In this document: piece after piece, positions 33,556 through 42,342 of the stretch
How the letters are laid out: every line of letters begins with the position of its first letter
Numbering within the stretch: the stretch's first letter is position 1
DNA from: an uncultured Oscillospiraceae bacterium
GTDB lineage: Bacteria; Bacillota; Clostridia; Oscillospirales; Ruminococcaceae
Length of the DNA: 64,000 bases
Direction of reading: 5' to 3'
Assembly (NCBI GenBank): GCA_934464775.1
Contig: CAKSKG010000009.1
Coordinates: forward strand, 1 to 64,000
The notes under the pieces: generated by a model
Database searches by the model: none
What the model saw: only the letters and a program-made list of their open reading frames with translations
What the model was told of the DNA's origin: nothing
Program-made: the position numbers and the translations under genes

Positions 33556-34740
33556 TTATTTGTCAGATTCGTTGGGGAAAATCTTTTCGGGGATAAGCTC
33601 GTAAATGCGGTGAGTTGCTTCCTGAGTAAGATCGTATCTGTACCACATGGAATCGCAGCCGCTGGAGCCGTCGCTTCTGTATTCCATCCAAGCCATAACA
33701 CCGTTCCAGCCGTTGTTGTAGCAGGATTCATACTTGTCCTTGCAGCTCATTCCGCTTTCCGCCTCATCATCGTTTGATGTTTCGGCAATAATAGCAGGCT
33801 TTGTGCCGTCAAGACCGAACTCCGTAGGAGACTTGTCAAAGGGGAAACCGTACCACTGGCGCTCCCAGATGTAATAGTGAGGGCTGTAAAAATCCAGATA
33901 GGATTCATCGCTGCCCGAAAGGCTCTTCAAATATTCATCGGAAACATAGTTGCCGTCATACTGATCGGAGTTGTACTTTATCATTCCCGTGCCGACAGTA
34001 ACAAGCATATCACTGTTTTCGTGGATAGCCTGCGCACACTTTGCAAAAAGATAGGAAAGATTCTCCCAAGAGATCTTGCCGCACTCGTCATTCTCATGCA
34101 CCCAGTCAGGCTCGTTCATAAGATCCACAGCAAAGATATACTCGCAGTCCTTGAAGCGCTTTGCAAATTCAGCTGCATACTGCTCGACAAAGCCGTCGGC
34201 AAATTCCTTTGTCGTGATAAGCGTCTGCCACTGTGTACCGCCCGAATTTGTATCCTTGAAATGGTCAAAGGAAAGTATTGTGGGCATTACATAGACCTGA
34301 TACTTCTCGGCAATGGCGAAAAGCTTTTCAAGGTCTGTCCAATGGGACTCATTGACTTCCTTTATCTCGCCCGTTGATTTAAGGCGGACCGTACTCATTC
34401 CGTTGCAGTTGACCCAGATACGAGTGCAGTTAACGCCGTCGGCTTTCAGCTGCTTAAATGTCTCGTCCCACTGAGCCTCGTCCATTTTTCCGTTAAAGTC
34501 ATTCCAGTTCTGCCAAGGAGTATTTACGCCGTTTATCCACAGCTCCTTGCCGTTCACCATGAATTTAGTTCCGTCAACAGTCACCCTTGCGGAGCCGCTT
34601 TCGGCGACATCGGCAGCAACAGAAGCCGAAGTATCGGCAGCAGCTGTTCCGTTGGCAGCATTTTCCGAACCGCAGGCAGTGAGCATTGAAAAGCACATTG
34701 CCGCAGCCGCAAAAACCGCAGTTATTTTCTTGAATCTCAA
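33556..34740 (-). CDS. GH5-like glycoside hydrolase lipoprotein
   Basis: A 394-residue surface enzyme. Signal and lipobox SMLTAC (Cys about 23), Ala/Ser linker, then a (beta/alpha)8 cellulase-superfamily domain: LWINGVNTPW, TRIWVNCNG, acid/base Glu in LMNEPDW (about 205), PHYYIWERQWYG, and nucleophile Glu in IIAETS (about 324). This is the GH5/clan A layout of endoglucanases and endomannanases; substrate cannot be assigned. No dockerin or carbohydrate-binding module is present. Single gene. Confidence 0.85.
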   Translation of the reverse strand: MRFKKITAVFAAAAMCFSMLTACGSENAANGTAAADTSASVAADVAESGSARVTVDGTKFMVNGKELWINGVNTPWQNWNDFNGKMDEAQWDETFKQLKADGVNCTRIWVNCNGMSTVRLKSTGEIKEVNESHWTDLEKLFAIAEKYQVYVMPTILSFDHFKDTNSGGTQWQTLITTKEFADGFVEQYAAEFAKRFKDCEYIFAVDLMNEPDWVHENDECGKISWENLSYLFAKCAQAIHENSDMLVTVGTGMIKYNSDQYDGNYVSDEYLKSLSGSDESYLDFYSPHYYIWERQWYGFPFDKSPTEFGLDGTKPAIIAETSNDDEAESGMSCKDKYESCYNNGWNGVMAWMEYRSDGSSGCDSMWYRYDLTQEATHRIYELIPEKIFPNESDK

Positions 34741-34798
34741 ATTTTTTCCTCCTACATTCTTATATTGATCGGCAAATATTAAACCGACTTGATCTGTT

Positions 34799-35395
34799 TT
34801 ATTTTTTGCTGAAAGTATAATCGCACATACTTCCGCCCGTACCTATCTGTTGGGTATATGCAAAGCCTGTACGTGGCAGATTGCTGTACAGGATATCGTC
34901 CACCTTACAGAACACCGCCGTCATTTCGGGCATTTCGTACTTACTGAAGATCTGCTGATATATACACTTATGAGTTATCATAGTAAAAGCGTCTTTGCCG
35001 CACTTTGGAAATTCCACGTCCCAGCCATAGCCCAGCGTATGTCTGAACTTAACGGGCATAGAAACTTTAAGCATACCCACAAACCAAGGCTTACTTCCGA
35101 GCTTCTGCATAGAAGCTATCTGCGGCTGAACGAACAGATACATAGCCTGAGCGACAGCATTCTGCGCCTCACTGCGTGGCACACCCTTTTCCTCAAGAGC
35201 CATGACCATAGCCAGCGAAGTCACAAGATTACACATATGACCATAATTTTTCTGATCGGCATAATCGGGATTTTCTTTTATCAATCGGGACATTATACGA
35301 ACGAGATTCTTTTTATCGCCGCTCTCCCACTGACCATAAAAATCCCTGAATCTGCTTTTTTGTATCATCTTTTCGGGCACATATTTATTTTTCAT
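34799..35395 (-). CDS. L-2-amino-thiazoline-4-carboxylate hydrolase-like protein
   Basis: A 198-residue protein resembling the ATC hydrolase family, which opens a thiazoline ring in cysteine synthesis in Pseudomonas; most clostridial members have unknown roles. Seen: helical N-terminal half, then FRHTLGYGWDVEFPKCGKDAF and the C-terminal GTGGSMCDYTFSK, where GxxxCDF/Y is characteristic. Soluble. GGAAGGAT ribosome site precedes the ATG. Single gene upstream of the GH5-like gene on the same strand. Confidence 0.7.
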   Translation of the reverse strand: MKNKYVPEKMIQKSRFRDFYGQWESGDKKNLVRIMSRLIKENPDYADQKNYGHMCNLVTSLAMVMALEEKGVPRSEAQNAVAQAMYLFVQPQIASMQKLGSKPWFVGMLKVSMPVKFRHTLGYGWDVEFPKCGKDAFTMITHKCIYQQIFSKYEMPEMTAVFCKVDDILYSNLPRTGFAYTQQIGTGGSMCDYTFSKK

Positions 35396-35539
35396 ACATT
35401 ATCCTTCCCGATGACAAGCATCATCACAAAATATTATAGCAGATTTTTGTAAAATGTCAATATATTTTTTCGGCATTGTTAACATTGGTATATACAAAAC
35501 ATTCAAAGGCGGTTTGATGTTTGTTTTTATTTCTTATTT

Positions 35540-36470
35540 CTTGAAAGATACTTTTCAACTGTTTTGTTCTTTATTATAGTAAGCTTGTGTTAGTTTATTA
35601 AGTTTTGTAGTATGGTTTTCATCTGTTTCTTTTTATGGTGTTTATTGTTAGTTTATAATATTTTGTAGTATGGTTTGCAACCATAGAGAAAGCGGAGGTT
35701 CCGCCTCCGGCGGGCAAAGGGATGAACCACAGGGGGCTAAAAAGAAAACGTGAGCAAAAATCGAGCCGCCCCCTGAGGTTCTCCCTCTGCACTCTCTTTC
35801 CTTACCCCTGCTCGATTTTTGCAATTCCATTTCATAAACATTCTTTAGATTTATCATTGCCGACGGTTCTTAAAACGCTTATCCGTTTTCTTTTTATCAT
35901 GTGGCGCTCAACCGTCGGCTATTTGGTGTAGGAATTACTTCAAGTTTATTTATTATAGCTGTAATTCTCAATCGTAAATTTAGCCGACGGGTCGCTTAGT
36001 GCTTTTAGGTTTACGTAACTGTTACTATATGTTACTAAGCGACCCGACGTGTAAATTGAAGTGACAAAAAGAAAAGCCGTTATTCTCGCTAAAAATGGTT
36101 GAGAATATCAGCTTTTACGTCGGTTGAGCGCACCATAAAACAGAGGGAATTATAAGCGTTGCATGAACCGTCATCAATAATAACTTTAAAGAGGATTTAC
36201 GATGCGGTTTTGCAAAAATCGAGGCGGAGGTGAGGATGGGTAAGGAAAGAGAGTGCAGAGGGAAAACCTAAGGGTAAGGAGAGGGGGGCGCCTCGATTTT
36301 TGTGCAGGATTTTATTCAGCCCCCCTCTCCTTCGCCCTTTGGTGTTCCCTTTGCTAAACTTGAAGTTGATTTGATTCACATGACAAAAAAATAAAAGTAA
36401 GCTTTTAATGAACCGAAAATCTTGAAGGCAGAGAGTAACAATTACCTCAAAAAATAAATTTAAGCTTCTA
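35540..36470. repeat. Giant palindromic element, copy 3
   Basis: Left arm stem A 35730-35737 with 35768-35775, stem B 35756-35766 with 35810-35820; right arm stem B 36214-36225 with 36290-36301, stem A 36278-36289 with 36319-36330. Arms nearly match copy 2. The left end is partly duplicated: the GTTAGTTTAT...TTTTGTAGTATGGTTT segment occurs near 35590-35620 and again near 35645-35675. Central stems GCCGACGGTT/AACCGTCGGC and GGGTCGCTTAGT/ACTAAGCGACCC are kept. Confidence 0.9.
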
Positions 36471-36554
36471 ACAAACACAAGCAATCATTGAAGTCAAACA
36501 ATAACAACTACCCAAAAATGAAAAAGAATCTTTTCAGTAACCAAAACTAAAAAA

Positions 36555-37571
36555 TCACAACTCCCCTCCGCCGCCAATTTCGTGTAAATAATGCGCCGCT
36601 CCCTCATTGTCACCTGCCAGCTCGCAGAGCTTCGACATCATGGTGAGCGGATATTCCCTGCCACATTTTATGCTTAACTCCGGAGATGTCTCGTATGCCG
36701 CATTTAGGTACCATACGGCGGCTTCGTCATAGTCGTTCTTTGAAAAATAATAGTCGCCGAGAACACAGCATACCTCCGCTGAACCGTGCCCGTCGGAAGT
36801 GTTTTTCAACGCCGCAGAAAACATCTCAGCTTCATTTCCTATAATAAAAGCTGCCTTTGCCAGAACACATAACCCCTGCTTCATGTTTTCGGCGGAAAGC
36901 GGAGTGCTGCGGACGGATTGCCTGAAATATTCATAGGCTGCCGCAAAATCATCGTCATCACCCGAAATGAATAATTCCCTCGCATACATCATGAAAAGAT
37001 GCGGCGGCAAATCGCCATTTGCAGTGAGCCTGTGATATATCGAAAAGTCACGCTTTGAATGCAGCGATTGGGGCATATGAAGTATCTTTATGTCACTGTC
37101 AAATATGATCGGCTCGGTGCGGACGGCTTCGTGAATGTCATACTGCCATACGAATTTTCTCAGCCGCTTGTATAGCTTCGGCCGAGGTTCTTCGTCAAAA
37201 TTGTATGTGGTGTTGAATTGCAGCTGGTTTGCATACCGCATCTGGACTATTTCCACATCGCCGTCAAGGGACTGTATCAAAGCTTTGAATCTGATGCGGT
37301 TCTCTTCGTCAAGAACCTCGTCGGCATCGGCACAGTATATGTAGTCGCAGATGGCTTTCTCAAAGACAAAGTTTCGGGCGTCCGAAAAACTGCCTGTCCA
37401 CGGAAAATCATATACCTTGTCGGTGTACCGCAGGGCGATCGCCTTTGTATCGTCGGACGAACCCGTGTCCGCAATAATAAGCTCGTCATAAAGCCCCGCA
37501 AGACTGTCCAGGCACCGTGCCAGCACAGCCGATTCGTTTTTCACTATCATGCATACGGAAACTGTAAACAT
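36555..37571 (-). CDS. Family 2 glycosyltransferase with TPR-like tail
   Basis: A 338-residue cytoplasmic glycosyltransferase using a nucleotide sugar. GT-A domain in residues 1-220: MFTVSVCMIVKNES, DELIIADTGSSDDT, DXD-type YCADADE and the EVRT-like HEAVRT segment. The C-terminal 110 residues are helical repeats (AAYEYFRQSVRS, CCVLGDYYFSKNDYDEAAVWYLNAA) of TPR type. This is the SunS/YcbB-like clostridial group acting on proteins or cell-wall polymers; acceptor unknown. Start 37571 follows GAGGTG; single gene. Confidence 0.87.
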   Translation of the reverse strand: MFTVSVCMIVKNESAVLARCLDSLAGLYDELIIADTGSSDDTKAIALRYTDKVYDFPWTGSFSDARNFVFEKAICDYIYCADADEVLDEENRIRFKALIQSLDGDVEIVQMRYANQLQFNTTYNFDEEPRPKLYKRLRKFVWQYDIHEAVRTEPIIFDSDIKILHMPQSLHSKRDFSIYHRLTANGDLPPHLFMMYARELFISGDDDDFAAAYEYFRQSVRSTPLSAENMKQGLCVLAKAAFIIGNEAEMFSAALKNTSDGHGSAEVCCVLGDYYFSKNDYDEAAVWYLNAAYETSPELSIKCGREYPLTMMSKLCELAGDNEGAAHYLHEIGGGGEL

Positions 37572-37844
37572 ATAAGCACCTCGATTACGATAAATCATCA
37601 AATGTATTTCCGAAGAAACAACGAATACTATATAAAATTATATAGCATAAAGCATAATGAAATCTCAAAACAAAATTGGTCTATACATATTAAGGCTATT
37701 ATAATCTTTTTACAGTATAAAGTCAATCGCTTCACAGCATTTCATTTTTTGATTCATACTTTAAAGTGCTGCCAATTTTAAGTGATACTGCACATTAATA
37801 ATTTGTTAAATTTATATAACTTTGCTATATTTTATTTGCCGCAC

Positions 37845-37873
37845 TTGACTTATCCGCACGAATGTAATATAAT
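37845..37873 (+). promoter_or_regulatory. Promoter of the ilv operon
   Basis: TTGACT (37845-37850), 17 bases, TATAAT (37868-37873). The short leader to ilvB leaves no room for a T-box. 37602-37840 is AT-rich with nothing else seen. Confidence 0.75.
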
Positions 37874-37952
37874 ATAAGGTGTATTTTGATGATACATATG
37901 GCATATTTTTGATGATATGTGCCTGATTTTATCTGTAAAGGACGTGAGGGTA

Positions 37953-39566
37953 ATGATAAGTGCCGCAGAAGCAATGGTCAAATGTCTTGAAAAAGAGGGT
38001 GTCAGTGTCGTCTACGGATATCCGGGTGCGGCGATCTGCCCTTTTTATGACGAGTTATATAAATCGGACATACACCATGTTCTGGTGCGTCACGAAGCCA
38101 ACGCAGGCCATGCCGCAAACGGCTATGCCCGTATGACAAACCGCCCCGCTGTATGCATCGCAACATCGGGTCCCGGTGCAACAAATCTTATAACAGCTAT
38201 CGCTACCGCTTATATGGACAGTGTGCCTATCGTATGCATAACAGGTCAGGTGGCAAGCGATCAGATCGGCTGCGATGTTTTTCAGGAGGCTGATATCACA
38301 GGTTCGGCAGAGCCTTTCGTAAAATACAGCTACCTTGTGAAAAATGCCGCCGATATCCCCAAAATTTTCAAAGAAGCTTTCTATATCGCAGGCACAGGCA
38401 GAAAGGGTCCCGTTCTCATTGATATCCCTATGGACGTCCAGAAGGAAATGATCGAGTTCGATTACCCCGAGACTGTTCATATGCGTACATATAAGCCCAC
38501 CGTAAAGGGCAATCCCATGCAGATCAAAAAGATCTGCGAGGCTGTTTCCAAGGCGGAAAGGCCCCTTATCTGCGCAGGCGGCGGAGTATTTCTCGCAGGA
38601 GCAGAAGAGGCTCTCAGAAAATTCACCGAGAAAACAGGCATTCCCGCAGTTTCAACAATGATGGGTCTCAGCCTTTACCCCACCAATCACCCCCTCTACT
38701 TCGGTATGCTGGGTATGCACGGTGTAAAGAGCGCAAATGAAGCTGTCTCCCGCTGCGACACAATGATCCTCATTGGCGCAAGAGTGGGCGACCGTGCGGT
38801 GAAATCACCGAAATTCCTCGCAAAGACCACAAAGATAATACATATAGATATCGACCCTGCCGAGATAGGCAAGAATATTCCCGTTGACTATCCGCTGGTA
38901 GGCGACTGCCGCACTATCCTTGAGGATATGACGGCGGCAATGCCCGAAATGAACTGCAAGAGCTGGGTCAGCGAGCTTTCCGAAATAAAAAATACGGCTC
39001 CCGACACCAACGAGACAGAGGGCTTCATCAACCCGAAGATGTTCCTTAAAAAGCTTTCCTCTATCCTTCCCGACAACACCGTATGCGTTGCCGACGTCGG
39101 ACAGAACCAGATCTGGGCGTGCAACAACTTCGAGATGAAGAACGGCAGATTCCTTACAAGCGGCGGAATGGGAACAATGGGCTATTCCGTACCTGCTGCG
39201 GTAGGCGCAAAAATGGCATCTCCCGACAGCGAGGTCATCGTTATCTGCGGAGACGGTTCGTTCCAGATGCAGATGATGGAGCTTGCGACAATAGTTCAGG
39301 AAAACATCGCAGTCAAGATAATCCTTATGAAGAACACCTACCTCGGAATGGTAAGAGAGCTTCAGACAAATCAGTACGGCGACCGCAAGATAGCAGTCGG
39401 ACTGGACGGAAGCCCCGACTTCGTAAAGCTTGTTTCCGCATACGGAATTCCCGCAGAGCGTGTTGAAACAATGGCTGAAGCGGAAGCTGCCGCCGAAAGA
39501 CTGAAAAATGCAAAGGGTCCGTATTTCATAGAGTGCAACGTTTACAAATACGAAACTACTTTATAA
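37953..39566 (+). CDS. ilvB: Acetolactate synthase large subunit
   Basis: A 537-residue thiamine diphosphate enzyme making acetolactate from pyruvate, the first common step of valine, leucine and isoleucine synthesis. N-terminal binding domain with VYGYPGAAICPFYDEL (catalytic Glu in VRHEANAGHAANGYAR), central FAD domain (GGGVFLAG), and C-terminal GDGSFQMQMMELATIVQ...MKN that binds the cofactor and magnesium. The ATG at 37953 follows GTGAGGGTA; the frame from 37917 is rejected. First gene of ilvB-ilvN-ilvC. Confidence 0.95.
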   Translation: MISAAEAMVKCLEKEGVSVVYGYPGAAICPFYDELYKSDIHHVLVRHEANAGHAANGYARMTNRPAVCIATSGPGATNLITAIATAYMDSVPIVCITGQVASDQIGCDVFQEADITGSAEPFVKYSYLVKNAADIPKIFKEAFYIAGTGRKGPVLIDIPMDVQKEMIEFDYPETVHMRTYKPTVKGNPMQIKKICEAVSKAERPLICAGGGVFLAGAEEALRKFTEKTGIPAVSTMMGLSLYPTNHPLYFGMLGMHGVKSANEAVSRCDTMILIGARVGDRAVKSPKFLAKTTKIIHIDIDPAEIGKNIPVDYPLVGDCRTILEDMTAAMPEMNCKSWVSELSEIKNTAPDTNETEGFINPKMFLKKLSSILPDNTVCVADVGQNQIWACNNFEMKNGRFLTSGGMGTMGYSVPAAVGAKMASPDSEVIVICGDGSFQMQMMELATIVQENIAVKIILMKNTYLGMVRELQTNQYGDRKIAVGLDGSPDFVKLVSAYGIPAERVETMAEAEAAAERLKNAKGPYFIECNVYKYETTL

Positions 39567-39613
39567 AGAAATAGCGATAAAGCAATTATATAATAATTTG
39601 TAAGGGAGGATAT

Positions 39614-39655
39614 ATGACAGCCGCAGCGGTTATCGCAAAAGCTGTTATAACATAA
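39614..39655 (+). CDS. Thirteen-codon leader peptide before ilvN
   Basis: ATG at 39614 after AAGGGAGGA encodes MTAAAVIAKAVIT, ending with TAA 2 bases before the ilvN ATG and in another frame. Five Ala, two Val and two Ile make it rich in pathway end products. ilvN has no ribosome site of its own, so it probably depends on ribosomes finishing this peptide. Confidence 0.6.
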   Translation: MTAAAVIAKAVIT

Positions 39656-39657
39656 AT

Positions 39658-40146
39658 ATGAAGCATACAATTTCCGTTCTTGTTGAAAATCACGCAGGCG
39701 TACTTTCCCGTGTGACAGGTCTTTTTTCCCGCAGAGGCTTCAATATCGACAGCCTTGCAGTAGGCGTGACCGACGATCCCGAGGTATCGAGAATAACAAT
39801 CGTTGCCGACGGAGACGAGCACACAGCCCAGCAGCTGGAAAAGCAGCTCAACAAGCTTATTGATACCGTAAAGGTAAGAACACTTGAGCCGAACGAGCTT
39901 CTTGAAAGAGAGCTTCAGCTCATCAAGATCTGCGCATCACCCTCACAGAGAAGCGAGATCCTCACTATCTGCGACATCATGGGCGCAAAGATCGACGATA
40001 TCACTCCCACAACAATGACTATCGAGATCTCCGACACCACAACGCACCTTGCAAGATTCAGAGAGCTTATCAAGGGCTACGGCATAAAGGAGATCGTAAG
40101 AACAGGTACTATCGCTATCCAGAAGGGTACCGAAACCATTAAGTGA
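39658..40146 (+). CDS. ilvN: Acetolactate synthase regulatory subunit
   Basis: A 162-residue small subunit that activates IlvB and gives valine feedback control. ACT domain in residues 1-75 (SVLVENHAGVLSRVTGLFSRRGFNIDSL) and the C-terminal ALS small-subunit domain (about 80-160). The N-terminus aligns as expected, so the ATG at 39658 is firm although no Shine-Dalgarno precedes it; coupling to the leader ORF ending 2 bases upstream explains this. Confidence 0.95.
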   Translation: MKHTISVLVENHAGVLSRVTGLFSRRGFNIDSLAVGVTDDPEVSRITIVADGDEHTAQQLEKQLNKLIDTVKVRTLEPNELLERELQLIKICASPSQRSEILTICDIMGAKIDDITPTTMTIEISDTTTHLARFRELIKGYGIKEIVRTGTIAIQKGTETIK

Positions 40147-40221
40147 TCCGATTATTAGGAATAAATAAGCTGCGGCATATTATTCTTAATTATATAATTA
40201 TTTACATTGGAGGAAATTACA

Positions 40222-41238
40222 ATGAATAAAATTTATTATCAGCAGGACTGCGACCTCAGCAGACTGGACGGCAAGACTGTTGCTATCATCGGTTACGGCT
40301 CACAGGGCCACGCTCATGCCCTTAACCTCAAGGACAGCGGCGTAAACGTTGTTGTAGGTCTTTATGCAGGTTCCAAGAGCGCTGCCAAGGCAGAGGCTCA
40401 GGGACTCAAGGTAATGTCCGTTGCAGAAGCTACAAAGGCTGCTGACGTTATCATGATCCTCATTCCCGATGAGAAGCAGGCTGAGATGTACGACAAGGAG
40501 ATTGCTCCCAACCTCACAGCAGGCAAGACACTTGCATTTGCACACGGCTTCAACATTCACTTCGGCTGCATCGTTCCTCCCAAGGACGTTAACGTTATCA
40601 TGATCGCACCCAAGGGCCCCGGCCACACAGTAAGAAGCGAATACCAGGCAGGCAAGGGTGTTCCCTGTCTTATCGCTGTTGAGCAGGACGCAACAGGCGA
40701 CGCTACCGAGATCGGACTTGCATACGCTCTCGGAATCGGCGGTGCAAGAGCAGGCGTTCTCGAAACAACATTCAGAACAGAGACAGAGACAGACCTCTTC
40801 GGTGAGCAGGCAGTTCTCTGCGGCGGTGTATGCGCACTTATGCAGGCAGGCTTTGAGACACTTTGCGAAGCAGGCTACGATCCCAGAAATGCATACTTTG
40901 AGTGCATTCACGAGATGAAGCTTATCGTTGACCTCATCTACCAGTCCGGTTTTGCAGGCATGAGATACTCCATTTCCAACACAGCCGAGTACGGCGACTA
41001 TGTAACAGGTCCCAAGATCGTTACAGAGGAAACAAAGAAGGCTATGAAGAAGGTTCTTTCCGACATTCAGGACGGCACATTTGCAAAGGAATTCCTCCTC
41101 GACATGTCTCCCGCAGGCAAGCAGGTTCACTTCAAGGCTATGAGAAAGCTCCACTCCGAGCACCCCTCCGAGAAGGTTGGCGAAGAGATCAGAAAGCTTT
41201 ACAGCTGGAACGGCGAGGACAAGCTCATCAACAACTGA
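40222..41238 (+). CDS. ilvC: Ketol-acid reductoisomerase (class I)
   Basis: A 338-residue enzyme converting acetolactate to dihydroxyisovalerate with a nicotinamide cofactor and magnesium. Rossmann motif GYGSQGHAHALNLKDSG (about 22-38), and metal-binding Asp/Glu residues in LFGEQAVLCGG and HEMKLIVDLIY. The cofactor loop reads GLYAGSKSAAKAE where many enzymes have GLRxGSxSW, lacking the basic residue expected to hold the 2'-phosphate of NADPH. Start 40222 follows TTGGAGGAAATTACA. Codon use is extremely biased, indicating very high expression. Last gene of the ilv operon. Confidence 0.95.
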   Translation: MNKIYYQQDCDLSRLDGKTVAIIGYGSQGHAHALNLKDSGVNVVVGLYAGSKSAAKAEAQGLKVMSVAEATKAADVIMILIPDEKQAEMYDKEIAPNLTAGKTLAFAHGFNIHFGCIVPPKDVNVIMIAPKGPGHTVRSEYQAGKGVPCLIAVEQDATGDATEIGLAYALGIGGARAGVLETTFRTETETDLFGEQAVLCGGVCALMQAGFETLCEAGYDPRNAYFECIHEMKLIVDLIYQSGFAGMRYSISNTAEYGDYVTGPKIVTEETKKAMKKVLSDIQDGTFAKEFLLDMSPAGKQVHFKAMRKLHSEHPSEKVGEEIRKLYSWNGEDKLINN

Positions 41239-41269
41239 TGATTTTATTTGCCTTTTAGTTTTACATATC

Positions 41270-41305
41270 ACAGGCGCTCTGTTTATCGGGGCGTCTGTTT
41301 TTTTA
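41270..41305 (+). terminator. Terminator of the ilv operon
   Basis: ACAGGCGCTC pairs with GGGGCGTCTGT (with G-T pairs), followed by seven T. Confidence 0.8.
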
Positions 41306-41399
41306 TTTTATTTAGAGTTGTTTTCAGCTCTTATAATGGTAGTTTGCAGCTGTTTTGTTCTTTTTTGTTTTGGTCAGTTGTTATTTCTTAAATGAATTT

Positions 41400-42270
41400 T
41401 TTCAACTGTTTCTCTCTTTATTATGTATTGCTGTTAGTTTATAAAGTTTTGTAGCATGGTTTGCAACCATAGAGAAAGCGGAGGTTCCGCCTCCGGCGGG
41501 CAAAGGGATGAACCACAAAGGGGGCTAAACAAAAAAGCAAAAGCAAAAATCAGGGCGCCCCCTTTGAGGTTCTCCCTCTGCACACTCTTTCCTTAATCCC
41601 TGCCCCGATTTTTGAAAATCCAGCTATTAATTATTCTTTAGATTTAGTATTGCCAACGGTTCATAAAACGCTTATCCATTTCCAAATTTCAGTCGTTGCG
41701 CTCAACCGTCGGCTATTTGGTGTGAGAAATAACTTCATTTTCATTAACAATTGCTGTCCTGTATTATCTTCAAGTTCTCCGACGGGTCGCTTAGTGACAG
41801 ATAGTAACAGTTACTTGCAACCTATAAGAACTAAGCGACCCGACGTATAAATTGAAGTAACAAAAAGAAAAGCCGACAATTTCAACATTTAAGGTTGAAT
41901 ATATCAGCTTTTACGTCGGTTGAGCGCACCATGAAAAACAGTAAACTATAAGCGTTGCATGAACCGTCGCCACTACTAAATTTAAGAAATGAGCAATAGC
42001 TGGGCGTGCAAAAATCGAGGCGGAGGTGAGGATGGGTAAGGAAAGAGAGTGCAGAGGGAAAACCTAAGGGTAAGGAGAGGAGGGCGCCTCGATTTTTGCT
42101 AACAGTTTTATTCAGCCCTCCTCTCCTTCGCCCTTTGGTGTTCCCTTTGCAAGACTTGAAGCTCTTATGATACACATGTCAAAAAGTAAAAGTAAGCTTT
42201 TAATGAACCTAAAATTTGAAGGTAGTTAAAGCAGCCGATATTAAAATAAAAGTAAGCTTTTCAATAAAAA
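41400..42270. repeat. Giant palindromic element, copy 4
   Basis: Left arm resembles copies 1 and 5 (stem B AAAAATCAGGGC with GCCCCGATTTTT has one mismatch). Right arm resembles copies 2 and 3 but stem A reads GGAGAGGAGGGC (42074-42085) with GCCCTCCTCTCC (42115-42126), a paired change; stem B 42010-42021 with 42086-42097. Lies between convergent ilvC and the M18 gene. Confidence 0.9.
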
Positions 42271-42342
42271 CACAAAAAACCGCCGCCATATTCCAAAAAA
42301 TACAGCGGCAGTTCCAACTCAATAACTGTAAATATAGCTCCC

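Noticed and set aside
37602..37952. T-box or BCAA attenuator before ilvB
   Set aside because: No GGTGGTACCGCG sequence, no terminator, and only about 75 bases between promoter and start codon.
40300..41271. 323-codon open frame opposite ilvC
   Set aside because: Shadow of a highly biased, well recognised gene; Cys- and Leu-rich composition is typical of antisense frames.
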